From assembly GCF_003063335.1 (NCBI RefSeq), contig NZ_NERX01000003.1, forward strand, positions 186,001 through 250,000: a stretch of DNA of 64,000 nt. The letters run 5' to 3'. A program made the translations under genes and the position numbers. Shown one piece after another: positions 25,935-34,901 of the stretch (within the stretch, counting starts at the first letter, position 1; every line of letters begins with the position of its first letter). The DNA is from Limnohabitans sp. MMS-10A-192 (GTDB lineage: Bacteria > Pseudomonadota > Gammaproteobacteria > Burkholderiales > Burkholderiaceae_C). The notes under the pieces are model-generated. The model saw only the letters and a list, made by a program, of their open reading frames with translations. It did no database searches and was not told where the DNA came from.

Positions 25935-27170
25935 ATGAACGCACCTCAATTTCCCACCTCCCGCCGTGGCCTGCTCATCGGCAGCGCTGCCGCCGCAGGC
26001 CTGTCTGTGGCACCCGCCTTTGTGCGCGCGCAAAACGCACGCCGGGCACTGAAAGTGTCCGTCGGACGCATCCCATGGGCTGCTGGCAATTCGCCCATGA
26101 GCCAATACATGATCAACAACAAGCTGATGGAAAAGCGTGCGGCCGAATTCGGCTACGACCTCACCATCGACTGGCGCGAATACCCCACAGCCTTACCCAT
26201 GGTGGAAGCCATGGTGGGCAACAACCTGGACATCGGCATGTGGGGCAACACACCCATCACGCGCGGCATTTCCAGCGGCTTGCCGATCAGCCTGCTGTGC
26301 GTGGGTGAAGGACACCTGCGTTTTCTGATCACCACACGCAAGGGCTCGCCGATCCGCAACCTGCAGGACCTGCGTGGCAAAACCGTGGGCGTGTCGCTGG
26401 GTGGTGACCCACAAAGCGCGCTGTTCCAGATGCTGATGTTCGAGCTCGGTGTGCAGGACATCAAGGACACCGGGATCAAGTTCGTCAACATGCCCACCCA
26501 CGCTCAGGCTGCGTCGGTGCCTACCGGTGTTGATGCCACCTGCACCATCTACCCCGCCTACCTGGCTGCGCAGGCCAGCGGCACGGTGGCTGTTGCCAAC
26601 TCGTTTGGCTTCACCGAAGAACATTACGACGGCCCGGCAGGCAAGGGCGCAGGCCACATGCTGGCCAGCGTGAAGAAGTCACCCTTCTTCCCCGACGGCT
26701 ACTACCTGCATCGCTCGTTCTGGATCGGCCGCAATGGCCTGATCGACCAGCACCCGCAAGTGGTGGTGGCATTCCTCATGGCACAGCAAGAAGCGGTGGC
26801 TGCGCTGACCGCCATGGATGCGGGCGGGGTGTCGCAACTGGTCAAGGACTACTGGAAGCTAGACGCCGCGCAAGGCGCCAAAGTCGTCAAGGACGATGTG
26901 TTGTTCTCGCGTGGCTGGTCCTGGCCTACGGAGAACGATGCACGCGCTGTGCTGGAAACCTCCAAGTTCATGGCCGGCAACAAGGTCATCGACAAGCCTT
27001 TGCAATGGTCACAGATCAAGGACGCTTTCTCGCGTTCTGCCCCGCTGATTCGCCAGGCCTATGACCGTCTGGGTGCCAAGCCTGGCAACTCTGAATTCAC
27101 CCGTACCGATGTGGCCGATTTGCGCGGCCGCCCGGTCTGGGAAATGGACAAATGGTCCGATCGCAGCTGA
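25935..27170 (+). CDS. NitT/TauT-type ABC transporter substrate-binding protein
   Basis: The 411-residue periplasmic binding protein has a twin-arginine-like signal (TSRRGLLIGSAAAAGLSVAPAFVRAQ). NMT1/SsuA-like motifs follow: the LDIGMWGNTPITRGISSGLP loop that contacts the ligand and LRGKTVGVSLGGDPQS. The start was set at ATG 25935, behind AGGAG; 13 upstream codons are open but lack a good site. Sugar-acid enzymes flank it, so the ligand is more probably an organic acid or lactone than taurine (inference). Confidence 0.88.
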   Translation: MNAPQFPTSRRGLLIGSAAAAGLSVAPAFVRAQNARRALKVSVGRIPWAAGNSPMSQYMINNKLMEKRAAEFGYDLTIDWREYPTALPMVEAMVGNNLDIGMWGNTPITRGISSGLPISLLCVGEGHLRFLITTRKGSPIRNLQDLRGKTVGVSLGGDPQSALFQMLMFELGVQDIKDTGIKFVNMPTHAQAASVPTGVDATCTIYPAYLAAQASGTVAVANSFGFTEEHYDGPAGKGAGHMLASVKKSPFFPDGYYLHRSFWIGRNGLIDQHPQVVVAFLMAQQEAVAALTAMDAGGVSQLVKDYWKLDAAQGAKVVKDDVLFSRGWSWPTENDARAVLETSKFMAGNKVIDKPLQWSQIKDAFSRSAPLIRQAYDRLGAKPGNSEFTRTDVADLRGRPVWEMDKWSDRS

Positions 27171-27201
27171 AATTTTTTAAAACCACGACAGGAGATACCA
27201 C

Positions 27202-28116
27202 ATGAAAGTCGGATTTATCGGATTGGGTGTCATGGGTGCCCCCATGGCCCTGAACATTCTCAAACATGGCCACGAACTCACCGTGTTCGATCGCAGCCCT
27301 GAGGCCGTCGCTCGACTGGTCAAAGCCGGTGCACGCTCGGCGGCCACCGCCCGTGAAGTGGGCGCAGCCAGCGAGATCGTCGTCACCATGCTGCCCGAGC
27401 CGCAGCACGTTGAACAAGTCGTGCTGGGCGCCGATGGTCTGGCCGAAGGCCTGCCTGCAGGCGGCATCGTCATCGAGATGAGCACCATCGATCCGGCCAC
27501 TTCGCGCCGCGTTGGTGATGCCTTGCGCGCACGCGGCATGGAACTGGTGGACTCGCCCGTGGGCAAGACCAGCGAACACGCCGTGAGCGGCACCCTGACC
27601 TTGATGGTCGGCGGCAACCAGGCCGCCATCGAGCGCGCCACCCCCGTGCTCAACTGCATGGGCACCGACACCTATTACTGCGGCGGCCCGGGCACCGGCC
27701 ACGCCATGAAGATGACCAACAACCTGTTGGCCACCACCATCATGGTCGCCAACACCGAGGCCCTGGCCATTGGTGTCAAGAACGGGCTAACGCTGGAACT
27801 GATGCAGGAAGTCATGCGCACCACCATGGCCTGGAACCAGCAGTTTGCTGTGGCCATGCCCAAGAAAGCTTTCCTGGGCGACGACAGCCCCGGCTTTGCC
27901 ATTCGCCTGGCTTGCAAGGACGTGCGCCTGGCCTGTGAAGCGGCCGAACAAATGGGCTTTGAAGCTTCGGTGGGTCGCGGTGCACAAGCCACCATGGACC
28001 GTGCCATTGCCATGGGTCTGGGCGATCGCGACACCGCTGCCCTGATGTTCATCCGCGAAAAAGAGCTGGACATCGAAATCCGCCAACGACCGGCTGCCCT
28101 TCAAAAGGTCGCGTGA
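27202..28116 (+). CDS. 6-phosphogluconate-dehydrogenase-like NAD-binding protein (GarR/HIBADH family)
   Basis: The 304-residue beta-hydroxyacid dehydrogenase has GFIGLGVMGAPMA at the N-terminus, the substrate loop DSPVGKTSEHAVSGTLTLMVGG, and the catalytic Lys in GHAMKMTNNLL. Family members reduce tartronate semialdehyde or oxidise 3-hydroxyisobutyrate. PVGKTS differs from the usual PVSGG, so specificity is uncertain. GGAG precedes the ATG by 8 bp. It is co-directional with the upstream importer. Confidence 0.88.
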   Translation: MKVGFIGLGVMGAPMALNILKHGHELTVFDRSPEAVARLVKAGARSAATAREVGAASEIVVTMLPEPQHVEQVVLGADGLAEGLPAGGIVIEMSTIDPATSRRVGDALRARGMELVDSPVGKTSEHAVSGTLTLMVGGNQAAIERATPVLNCMGTDTYYCGGPGTGHAMKMTNNLLATTIMVANTEALAIGVKNGLTLELMQEVMRTTMAWNQQFAVAMPKKAFLGDDSPGFAIRLACKDVRLACEAAEQMGFEASVGRGAQATMDRAIAMGLGDRDTAALMFIREKELDIEIRQRPAALQKVA

Positions 28117-28128
28117 AAGGACGTCCCC

Positions 28129-28425
28129 GTGCCCGCCTACGTCATCAATGACATGGAGATCACGGACCCGCTGCGGTTCGAGGAATACAAACGCCTGTCG
28201 CCCCCCACTGTGGCGGCTTATGGCGGACGATTCTTGGCCCGTGGCGGTGAAGTCTCGCCTCTGGAAGGGGGCTGGCAGCCCAAGCGCCTGGTCATACTCG
28301 AATTCCCGAGTGTGGCCCAGGCGCACGCTTGGCTGAACTCGCCCGAATACGCACCGGCTAGACGTTTGCGTCAGCTGTCGGCCAACTCCCGCATGGTGGT
28401 CATCGACGGCATGCTGCCCAGCTGA
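28129..28425 (+). CDS. DUF1330 family protein
   Basis: The 98-residue protein shows the DUF1330 pattern: PAYVINDMEITDPLRFEEYKRL near the N-terminus, YGG-FLARGG, LVILEFPSVAQAHAWLNSPEYAPAR-LRQ. It has a ferredoxin-like alpha/beta-barrel fold. These small proteins commonly sit in catabolic clusters; their function is unknown. The start is GTG 28129 with AAAGGA upstream. It is the last gene of its operon, followed by a strong terminator. Confidence 0.85.
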   Translation: MPAYVINDMEITDPLRFEEYKRLSPPTVAAYGGRFLARGGEVSPLEGGWQPKRLVILEFPSVAQAHAWLNSPEYAPARRLRQLSANSRMVVIDGMLPS

Positions 28426-28466
28426 CACGCTCGCACACCTGCTCAGCCCTGTTGAGCAGCGTCAGT

Positions 28467-28505
28467 ACCCCACAAGCCTTTCTTGGTTTGTGGGGTGCTT
28501 TTTTT
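28467..28505 (+). terminator. Rho-independent terminator
   Basis: A 12-bp stem (ACCCCACAAGCC / GGTTTGTGGGGT, one wobble pair) with a six-base loop is followed by GC and seven T residues. It ends the plus-strand SDR-ABC operon and abuts the end of the convergent CoA-transferase gene. Confidence 0.88.
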
Positions 28506-29629
28506 CAGCTCAAGCCCGGCAACACGCCATGCTCATTCACAGCAGGGGCGCTGCTCAGCTTGGCCCCATCATCTTGCCAAGGGGTCATGCACGCAGGCGC
28601 TGGCACCTCGACGGTCCGGCCGCGCACCTGAATTTGGCGCGTGCGCAATTGAGGATGGTGTATCAAGTCCAGCACCGAATTGATGGAGCCGAAAGGCGTT
28701 TGCGCCTCGGTCAAGCGATCAGCCACTTCGCCACCGGTCAGGCCGCCGATCACCGCCTGAATCATGTCTTCGATTTGGTCTCGGTGAAGGCCTCTTGCTG
28801 CACTGCTGGCAAAGCGCAGGTCATGCGCCAGCTCAGGTTGCTGCAACACGTGCTGGCAAAAGGCCTGCCATTCACGATCGTTTTGCACGGCCAAAACGAC
28901 TTCATGACCATCCCGGCAGGTGAAGGCGCCATAAGCGGCAATGCTGGGGTGCTTGAGGCCACCGCGCTGAGGTGCGGCCCGGCCATAGCGTGCCTGCAAA
29001 TAAGGCACGGCCATGAGCTCTGCCGCTGAATCGAACAAGGACACATGCAAGGCACTGCCCTGGCCCGTGCGCTCACGCAAGAACAGCGCCTCCAGAATGC
29101 CCTGTGCCGCATTCATGCCCGCTGCAATGTCACAGATCGACACGCCAATGCGGCCCCAGGGTCCGGGCGCACCGTTGACCGAGACCAAGCCGCTTTCGGC
29201 CTGCACCAGCAGATCATAGGCCTTGAGATCTTGCATCGGTCCGATCTCACCATAGCCCGTGATGTCACAGGTGATCATGCGCGGAAAACGCTCGCGCAAG
29301 CTGGCCGAGCCCAGCCCCAATCGCTCGGCCGCACCGGGCGCCAGGTTCTGAACAAACACATCCGCCTGCGCCAGCAAGGTCTGCATCTGCGCATGGTCGG
29401 CCTCCTGCCTCAAATCCAACGCCACCGACTCCTTGCCCTGGTTGATCCAGACGAAATACGAAGACTCGCCGTACACCTCACGATCGTAGTCGCGTGCGAA
29501 ATCGCCTTCGGGCCGCTCGACCTTGATGACGCGAGCCCCAGCATTGGCCAGGCGGCTTGAACAATAAGGCGCGGCAACGGCATGCTCTAGCGATACCACC
29601 AACAGGCCCTGCAAAGGTTGAAGACTCAT
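28505..29629 (-). CDS. Class III (CaiB/BaiF) CoA-transferase
   Basis: The 374-residue protein has the family N-terminus LVVSLEHAVAAPYCSSRLANAGARVIKVE, GDFARDYD and DLLVQAESGLVSV, in which the Asp is the catalytic carboxylate. It transfers CoA between carboxylic acids. It is closely paralogous to the CoA-transferase of 33658-34848 in the same operon (for example APYCSSRLA-AGARVIK-ERPEG). Two paralogues could form a heteromer, as in SmtAB-type succinyl-CoA:malate transferase, or act on different acids. ATGA-coupled to the upstream LysR gene. Confidence 0.92.
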   Translation of the reverse strand: MSLQPLQGLLVVSLEHAVAAPYCSSRLANAGARVIKVERPEGDFARDYDREVYGESSYFVWINQGKESVALDLRQEADHAQMQTLLAQADVFVQNLAPGAAERLGLGSASLRERFPRMITCDITGYGEIGPMQDLKAYDLLVQAESGLVSVNGAPGPWGRIGVSICDIAAGMNAAQGILEALFLRERTGQGSALHVSLFDSAAELMAVPYLQARYGRAAPQRGGLKHPSIAAYGAFTCRDGHEVVLAVQNDREWQAFCQHVLQQPELAHDLRFASSAARGLHRDQIEDMIQAVIGGLTGGEVADRLTEAQTPFGSINSVLDLIHHPQLRTRQIQVRGRTVEVPAPACMTPWQDDGAKLSSAPAVNEHGVLPGLS

Positions 29630-30555
29630 GATGCACTCCCTTGTGCTGCCCCATCGGTCTCGGGCAAATGTCCTCGATCACACAAAAAATCCAGCAGCTT
29701 GGCCACGGAGGGCATGCCCGCTCGGTCTTTGCGCACACACAGCAGCATGCGACGCTCGGCCCAAGGGTCACTGAAGGGGCGAACCGTCAGATCCAGCCCT
29801 TTGGCCAGCACACGTGCGGCCTGCTCCGGCAACAGCCCCAGCCCCAGCCCCGCCTCGACCATGTGGCAAATGGCTTCGAAACTGCGCACCTGAATGCGCA
29901 GCTGCAAAGTCCTCTGGGCAATGACGGCCTGTGAAGCCAGCAGCCGGGTCATGGACGAGCCGCCCTCCAGGGTGATCAATTCATCATCCAGCACATCATT
30001 GAAACTCAGCGTATCAAAAGCGGCCAGCGCATGGTTGTGGGGCATCACCACCGCCAGGCGATCCTGGCAATAAGGGCGGGTCTCCAGACCCTCAACCGAG
30101 GTGCCTTCGACCACGATGCCCACATCGGCTTCAACGGATTGCAATCCGCTCACAATTTCCTGGCTCCAGCGTTCTTGCATGATCACTTTCACATCCGGGT
30201 TGTGGTGGGCGAACGCAGCCAGATCGTTGGGCAGGGTGTCGGTGATCACCGAGGTATTGGCCAGCAGGCGCAAGGCGCCTTTGCGGCCGTTGGCATGGTC
30301 ACGCATTTCAGCCTGCATCTGGTTGAGTTCGACCAGCAAAGCGCGTGCATGCGGCAGCAAGGATGCCCCGGCTGCGGTCATCTCCACGCCGCGTGAAGAG
30401 CGCTCGAGCAAAGTGGTGCGAAAGCGGTGTTCCAGCAAAGCCATGCGGCGGCTGGCTGCGGCCAGGCCAATGTGTGAGGCCTCGGCCGCCTTGGTCAGGC
30501 TGCGCAGTTCGGCAGCACGAACGAACAAGGCCAAAGAGTCAATATCGGGGAGCAT
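29626..30555 (-). CDS. LysR-family transcriptional regulator
   Basis: The 309-residue regulator has the HTH segment MLPDIDSLALFVRAAELRSLTKAAEASHIGLAAASRR and a LysR effector domain. It is a paralogue of the regulator at 15958-16869. It lies inside the minus-strand CoA-transferase operon rather than divergent from a target. It is two bases after the lactonase-like gene and overlaps the CoA-transferase gene by four bases, so it is probably made with the enzymes and may act at the upstream 34902 box. Confidence 0.9.
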   Translation of the reverse strand: MLPDIDSLALFVRAAELRSLTKAAEASHIGLAAASRRMALLEHRFRTTLLERSSRGVEMTAAGASLLPHARALLVELNQMQAEMRDHANGRKGALRLLANTSVITDTLPNDLAAFAHHNPDVKVIMQERWSQEIVSGLQSVEADVGIVVEGTSVEGLETRPYCQDRLAVVMPHNHALAAFDTLSFNDVLDDELITLEGGSSMTRLLASQAVIAQRTLQLRIQVRSFEAICHMVEAGLGLGLLPEQAARVLAKGLDLTVRPFSDPWAERRMLLCVRKDRAGMPSVAKLLDFLCDRGHLPETDGAAQGSAS

Positions 30556-30557
30556 GT

Positions 30558-32504
30558 TCAGCCTTCGGATGAAAGAGGCAGGTCGATGAGGGCCAGGCCA
30601 TAGGGCGGCAAAACCAGCTCGACGGGACAGTCACCCAGCTCGCGCCAGGGACTGCTTATGAGTGAGTCTTGGTGCTGCGACCAGGACTGGGCATCCAGCA
30701 CCGCCCATGACGCCAAGCGATTGCCATCAAGCCAGTGCAGCGTCTGCGCATGCGCGCGGAGGTTGGCCACCAAGATTTGCCAGCATTCCCCATGGCGACC
30801 TGCTATGGCGGCCAGGGGCCACGTCGGAGTGGATGTGCCAAGATCGTCCGCCGCTTGCAGCGGGACATTCTGCAGGGTGTGCCAACGGCAACACACTTGT
30901 AGCAAAGCGGCCGAAGGTGTCATGTGCCACGCCTCACCGGACGAGTAAAACAAGCCATCCTCACCCACCAGCGGCGGCAAGCTCAAGGCTTGCACTCGGG
31001 CATGGGCGGCCGCAGCCAGGTGACCCAGCAACCAGGCCGCGCCAAACAGACCACGACTGCGCGGGTCACGGAACGCCAGGGCCATGCGTTTTTGTCCATC
31101 GCTTCGCGGCTGACGGCCCAGCGGGCTAGCACGCGCAGACAAAGCGCTGGGGCCAAGGTGCCAGTCGCGTGCGGGATGCCGACGTCGCGCCGTCTCCAGC
31201 ATGGACGGTAGGCTTTGCAGTCCATTCATCACAGCCTCGTCATCGGCCCCATGCACGATGGGGCAAACCGTGAACGCCATGAAATCTTCGCCACCGCTGA
31301 CTTCGAGCCGATTGAGTTGGGCAAAAAAATGGGGCGTGCCACCGCCGATGGCCGAGGCCGGAAAAAGCTCTCGCAAAAAACAGGCAGCCTGTGCGCCACA
31401 AGGCAAAGCCACCACCGCAGCGGGCACCACACCAGCCTGCGCCAACTGCTGCGCCAGCGCATGAAAAACCGCATCGGCCTGACCGCCTTGACCGAGTCCC
31501 TCCAGGCCGCACACGTCCAGCCGCAGCGAAGCACCTGCGGCTTGCAACAAGGTGCGCATGCCTGACCAATCCACGCCTGCATCCCGTGTGTCGGTCCAAA
31601 ACGTGAGGTGCAGGAAAGCCGGACGCCACTGCGCCAAAACGTCCAAGACCCAGGCCGTAGGCTGGCGCGTCATGTCGGGGGTCATGGCCAGTCCCAGACG
31701 AATGACGGGCGCGGCATCCTGCGTCAAAGGCCAACGCAAGCGTGGCGATGCCACGGCACACGCCTGTTCAGGCGACTGACCTAGCAAACGCAAATGCAAC
31801 TCACGCGTCCACGACTGACCTTGCCGCAGCACATAGGGCCGGGGCATGCAGTTGGAGCGGCTATAGGTCTTGAAGGAGGCATCCGCGTTGTTGCGCTGGT
31901 CCTCCAGTTCGTAATCTTCTCCGGGCAACAAGGCTTCAGCCCAATGACCCGGTGCATATTCGTGACGCAAACCGCGTATGCCCATAAAGGGCGGCCAGGC
32001 GGGAACTTCTTGCGGCAAGGTGGACAAGCTGACTCGGCCATCCACATGCCGCACCTCAATGGCACAACCCGCCGCCGACATCGGGTGCATCAGGACCCAG
32101 CCACAGCGGTTGCTCAGCAGGTCGTGGCTAGGCATGGCCTGGGCCAGTAAATGCACAGCCCCATCGGCATCACCACGCAACTGCAACGCCAGTTCAATGC
32201 GGGCACCCTCAGCAGGCTGGCCCGCCACATCCTCGGGCGCACAAGGGATGTGCCCCCGTAAGGTCAGTGCAAAACCGGCAACCTCGATGTGGTGGTGCTG
32301 CACCTCGAACACCGGCTCAGGCGTGCCCCAACCGGCATCCCGAAACAAAAAAGCCAGACCATGCCAGACCTCATGGCCATGGGCATACACCGGCCCCAAA
32401 CGCCCACCCACCAGCTCCAGCGACAAGGGCCCCGCGCGCAGCGACAGGCGATGCGGCAAGGGCTCGTCACAACCATACAGTGCCAGCCGCTCACGCGCCG
32501 ACAT
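30558..32504 (-). CDS. Large D-apionate-lactonase-like protein
   Basis: The 648-residue protein has the N-terminal pattern LALYGCDEPLP, SLRAGPLSLELVGGRLGPVYAHGHEV-HGLAFLFRDAGWGTPEP. As I recall it, this is the N-terminal domain of the ApnL (D-apionate lactonase) family. A middle TIM-barrel-like region (IRLGLAMTPDMT, DTRDAGVDWSGMRTLLQA, LDVCGLEGL) and a C-terminal beta domain (VELVLPPYGLALIDLPL) follow. There is no signal peptide. ApnL opens a branched-sugar lactone. In this operon, with CoA-transferases and an SDR rather than apiose genes, the substrate may differ. The reaction is inferred from family only. Confidence 0.55.
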   Translation of the reverse strand: MSARERLALYGCDEPLPHRLSLRAGPLSLELVGGRLGPVYAHGHEVWHGLAFLFRDAGWGTPEPVFEVQHHHIEVAGFALTLRGHIPCAPEDVAGQPAEGARIELALQLRGDADGAVHLLAQAMPSHDLLSNRCGWVLMHPMSAAGCAIEVRHVDGRVSLSTLPQEVPAWPPFMGIRGLRHEYAPGHWAEALLPGEDYELEDQRNNADASFKTYSRSNCMPRPYVLRQGQSWTRELHLRLLGQSPEQACAVASPRLRWPLTQDAAPVIRLGLAMTPDMTRQPTAWVLDVLAQWRPAFLHLTFWTDTRDAGVDWSGMRTLLQAAGASLRLDVCGLEGLGQGGQADAVFHALAQQLAQAGVVPAAVVALPCGAQAACFLRELFPASAIGGGTPHFFAQLNRLEVSGGEDFMAFTVCPIVHGADDEAVMNGLQSLPSMLETARRRHPARDWHLGPSALSARASPLGRQPRSDGQKRMALAFRDPRSRGLFGAAWLLGHLAAAAHARVQALSLPPLVGEDGLFYSSGEAWHMTPSAALLQVCCRWHTLQNVPLQAADDLGTSTPTWPLAAIAGRHGECWQILVANLRAHAQTLHWLDGNRLASWAVLDAQSWSQHQDSLISSPWRELGDCPVELVLPPYGLALIDLPLSSEG

Positions 32505-32525
32505 GGAAGCCTCTCGGGCACATCA

Positions 32526-33278
32526 TCAAATGGTGCGTCCGCCGTCCACCGGCAATTCAACACCCGTGATGAAGGCAGAAGCATCGCTGGCCAAATACAG
32601 CGCCGCTTGCGCCACATCGTTCGGGGTCGACATGCGGCCCAGCGGAATGCCTGCGGTGATGCGGGCACGCGCCTCGGGCGAGTCGGCTGTGCCCAGGAAC
32701 TGCTCGATCAAGCCGGTCGCACCCATCACCGGGCAAATGGCGTTGACACGTATACCATCAGGCCCCAGTTCAGCGGCCATCGACTTCGACAGCAAATTGA
32801 CCGCGCCCTTGGAAGCGTTGTACCAAGTCAAGCCTGGACGTGGACGCAAGCCCGCCGTGGAACCGATGTTGATGATCGAGCCCTGGCCTTGCTGGCGCAA
32901 AATCGGCACCACTGCACGGGTCATGTGATAAATCGACTTCACGTTGACGTTGAACACGCGGTCAAACGTGGCTTCGTCCACATCCAGCATAGGCTGGTTG
33001 CGGTGTGTGGTGCCTGCGTTGTTGACCACAATCTGGGGCGCACCGAACTGCTGCACACAGGCATCAACGGCCGCTTGCACATCCTGTGCACGCGACACGT
33101 CGCACTTGACGGCGTGCGCAGCGGCGCCAAGGTTGGCGGCCACGGCCTTTGCACGGTCGAAGTCCAGATCGGCAATCAACACGCGTGCGCCTTCTTCGAC
33201 GAACAGGCGGGCAATGCCTTCACCGAAACCGGCACCACCACCGGTAACGATCGCAATTTTGTTTTGCAAGGATTTCAT
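32526..33278 (-). CDS. SDR family oxidoreductase
   Basis: The 250-residue SDR has TGGGAGFGEG as its cofactor motif (the GxGxxG variant GAGFGEG), NNAGTT and ILNIGSTAG-like NIGSTAGLRP with catalytic Ser. The active-site Tyr/Lys motif is YNASKG, and it ends ELPVDGGRTI. A close paralogue is encoded at 45234-45989, sharing VKSIYHMT, LRPRPGLTWYN-SKGAVNLLSKSMA and VDGGRT. It lies in a minus-strand operon between the EthD protein and the lactonase-like protein. Substrate unknown. Confidence 0.9.
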   Translation of the reverse strand: MKSLQNKIAIVTGGGAGFGEGIARLFVEEGARVLIADLDFDRAKAVAANLGAAAHAVKCDVSRAQDVQAAVDACVQQFGAPQIVVNNAGTTHRNQPMLDVDEATFDRVFNVNVKSIYHMTRAVVPILRQQGQGSIINIGSTAGLRPRPGLTWYNASKGAVNLLSKSMAAELGPDGIRVNAICPVMGATGLIEQFLGTADSPEARARITAGIPLGRMSTPNDVAQAALYLASDASAFITGVELPVDGGRTI

Positions 33279-33290
33279 GTGTTCACTCCT

Positions 33291-33626
33291 TCAGGGCCAG
33301 AGCATCTGGTGCTCGACCGAGATGATGGGCGAGACGTCCTTGGCGAAGTTCGGCAGATCGGCCAGCAAGGTCTTGCCTTCCGGACTGGACAGCGAGCTGA
33401 CCAAAGCCTCTTCGGAGTCGAACCAGAGCTCGGAAAACCCGTCGTAATCGAAATGCGGAAAACGCGCACGATCCACCAGGTTGACCGAATAACGGCGCAG
33501 GCCCGGCAACTTAAGGCACAAGGCAGCGTGGCGCTTGAGCCAGTGCTCAGTGAATTCCTGGTGGCTCATGCCGTCCTTGCATCGCAAGATGCCCAGGCGT
33601 TTGACGTAGGTTTTAGGTGTGCTCAC
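33291..33626 (-). CDS. EthD domain protein
   Basis: The 111-residue protein has the EthD pattern: VKRLGILRCKDGMSHQEFTEHWLKRHAALCLKLPGLRRYSVN and a C-terminal SVEHQMLWP. EthD-type ferredoxin-like proteins accompany P450 or decarboxylase/dehydratase steps in catabolic clusters, often with unknown function. I chose GTG 33626, which has GGAG 7 bp upstream. The open frame to 33788 has a basic, proline-rich N-terminus that overlaps the CoA-transferase gene and is unlikely. Confidence 0.82.
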   Translation of the reverse strand: MSTPKTYVKRLGILRCKDGMSHQEFTEHWLKRHAALCLKLPGLRRYSVNLVDRARFPHFDYDGFSELWFDSEEALVSSLSSPEGKTLLADLPNFAKDVSPIISVEHQMLWP

Positions 33627-33657
33627 AGGTGGTCTCCAATCAGGGTCAAAAAGGGGT

Positions 33658-34848
33658 TCAAAAAACGGAGGATTTGGTGGCAGCGAACTCGGCTCGCAAG
33701 GCCGCACCGTGTTCATCGATGCGTGGAGCTGGTGGATAGTCGGCATCCTCCCACTCCACCTGCCAGGGCAATGCAGGCAGTCGCGCACGCTGCTGCCCGA
33801 CAGGCATGGCGCGCGTGCGCAATTGCGGGTGCTGGATCAGGTCATAGACCGAATTGACGTTGCCATACGCGGTCTGCGCTGACGTCAAGCGGTCAATGAC
33901 TTCGCCACTGCCCAGCGCGGCAAAGACCTCGCTCACCAGACCATCGACAAACTCGCGGTGGGCGCAGCGTGCCGCATTGTTGGCGCAACGGGGGTCTTTC
34001 AGCAGATCGGGGCGTTTGAGCACCTGACGGCAAAACTCGGCCCACTCGCGCTCGTTCTGGATTGAAATCACCAGCTCACGGCCATCGGCACAGGTGAACA
34101 CACCATAGGGCGTAATGGACGGGTGCTTGAGCCCAACCCGGTCGGGCGCACGCCCACCGTACTGGGCTTGCAGATAAGGCACGCTCATCAGTTCTGCCGC
34201 CGAATCGAACAGCGACACATGCACCCCGCTGCCCTGGCCTGTCACGGCGCGCTGCAACAAAGCTTGCTGGATGCCGATCAGTGCATTCATGCCCGCCGAG
34301 ATGTCGCACAGCGAAACGCCAATGCGCCCCCAATCGCCCGGTGCACCGCTGACCGAAATCAAACCCGACTCGGCCTGCACCAGCAAATCGTAGGCTTTCA
34401 TCTCTTGCTGTGAACCGTGCTCACCGTAACCACTGATGTCACAAGTGATCAGGCGCGGATGGCGCTCGCGCAGCTTGGCCGAACCCAGGCCCAGCCGGGC
34501 CGCAGCACCCGGGGCCAAGTTTTGCAAAAACACATCGGCATCCGCGATCATGCGCTCGAGCACTGCCAGGTCTTCGGGCTGCTTGAGGTTCAGCGCCACC
34601 GACTCCTTGCCGCGGTTGATCCAGACAAAATAAGTGGACTCGCCATGCACATGGCGGTCATAGCCCCGGGCAAAGTCACCCTCAGGGCGCTCGATCTTGA
34701 TCACACGGGCGCCGGCATCGGCCAGGCGACTGGAGCAATAAGGGGCAGCTACGGCTTGCTCCAAAGCGACCACCAAGAGCCCCGACAGGGGTTTCGGCTG
34801 GGCTTTTGCCTGGGTCGCATGGGAGCGGTTCGGATTGGTCATGAACAT
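33658..34848 (-). CDS. Class III (CaiB/BaiF) CoA-transferase (second)
   Basis: The 396-residue protein has LLVVALEQAVAAPYCSSRLADAGARVIKIERPEG, YFVWINRGKESVALNLK, LAPGAAARLGLG and AYDLLVQAESGLISVSG with the catalytic Asp. It is a paralogue of 28505-29629. It is first in the minus-strand operon CoA-transferase, EthD, SDR, lactonase-like, LysR, CoA-transferase. The start is ATG 34848 (MFMTNP); ATG 34842 is an alternative. The ATTG-N9-CAAT box lies about 55-70 bp upstream. Confidence 0.91.
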   Translation of the reverse strand: MFMTNPNRSHATQAKAQPKPLSGLLVVALEQAVAAPYCSSRLADAGARVIKIERPEGDFARGYDRHVHGESTYFVWINRGKESVALNLKQPEDLAVLERMIADADVFLQNLAPGAAARLGLGSAKLRERHPRLITCDISGYGEHGSQQEMKAYDLLVQAESGLISVSGAPGDWGRIGVSLCDISAGMNALIGIQQALLQRAVTGQGSGVHVSLFDSAAELMSVPYLQAQYGGRAPDRVGLKHPSITPYGVFTCADGRELVISIQNEREWAEFCRQVLKRPDLLKDPRCANNAARCAHREFVDGLVSEVFAALGSGEVIDRLTSAQTAYGNVNSVYDLIQHPQLRTRAMPVGQQRARLPALPWQVEWEDADYPPAPRIDEHGAALRAEFAATKSSVF

Positions 34849-34901
34849 CTCAGTCAAAGCAGTTTTAAAACTTGTGTTTCGATTGTGGCGACTGCTCCGC
34901 C

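Noticed and set aside
32289..33857. 522-codon plus-strand frame over the lactonase-like, SDR and EthD genes
   Set aside because: It crosses three real minus-strand genes and has no family match.
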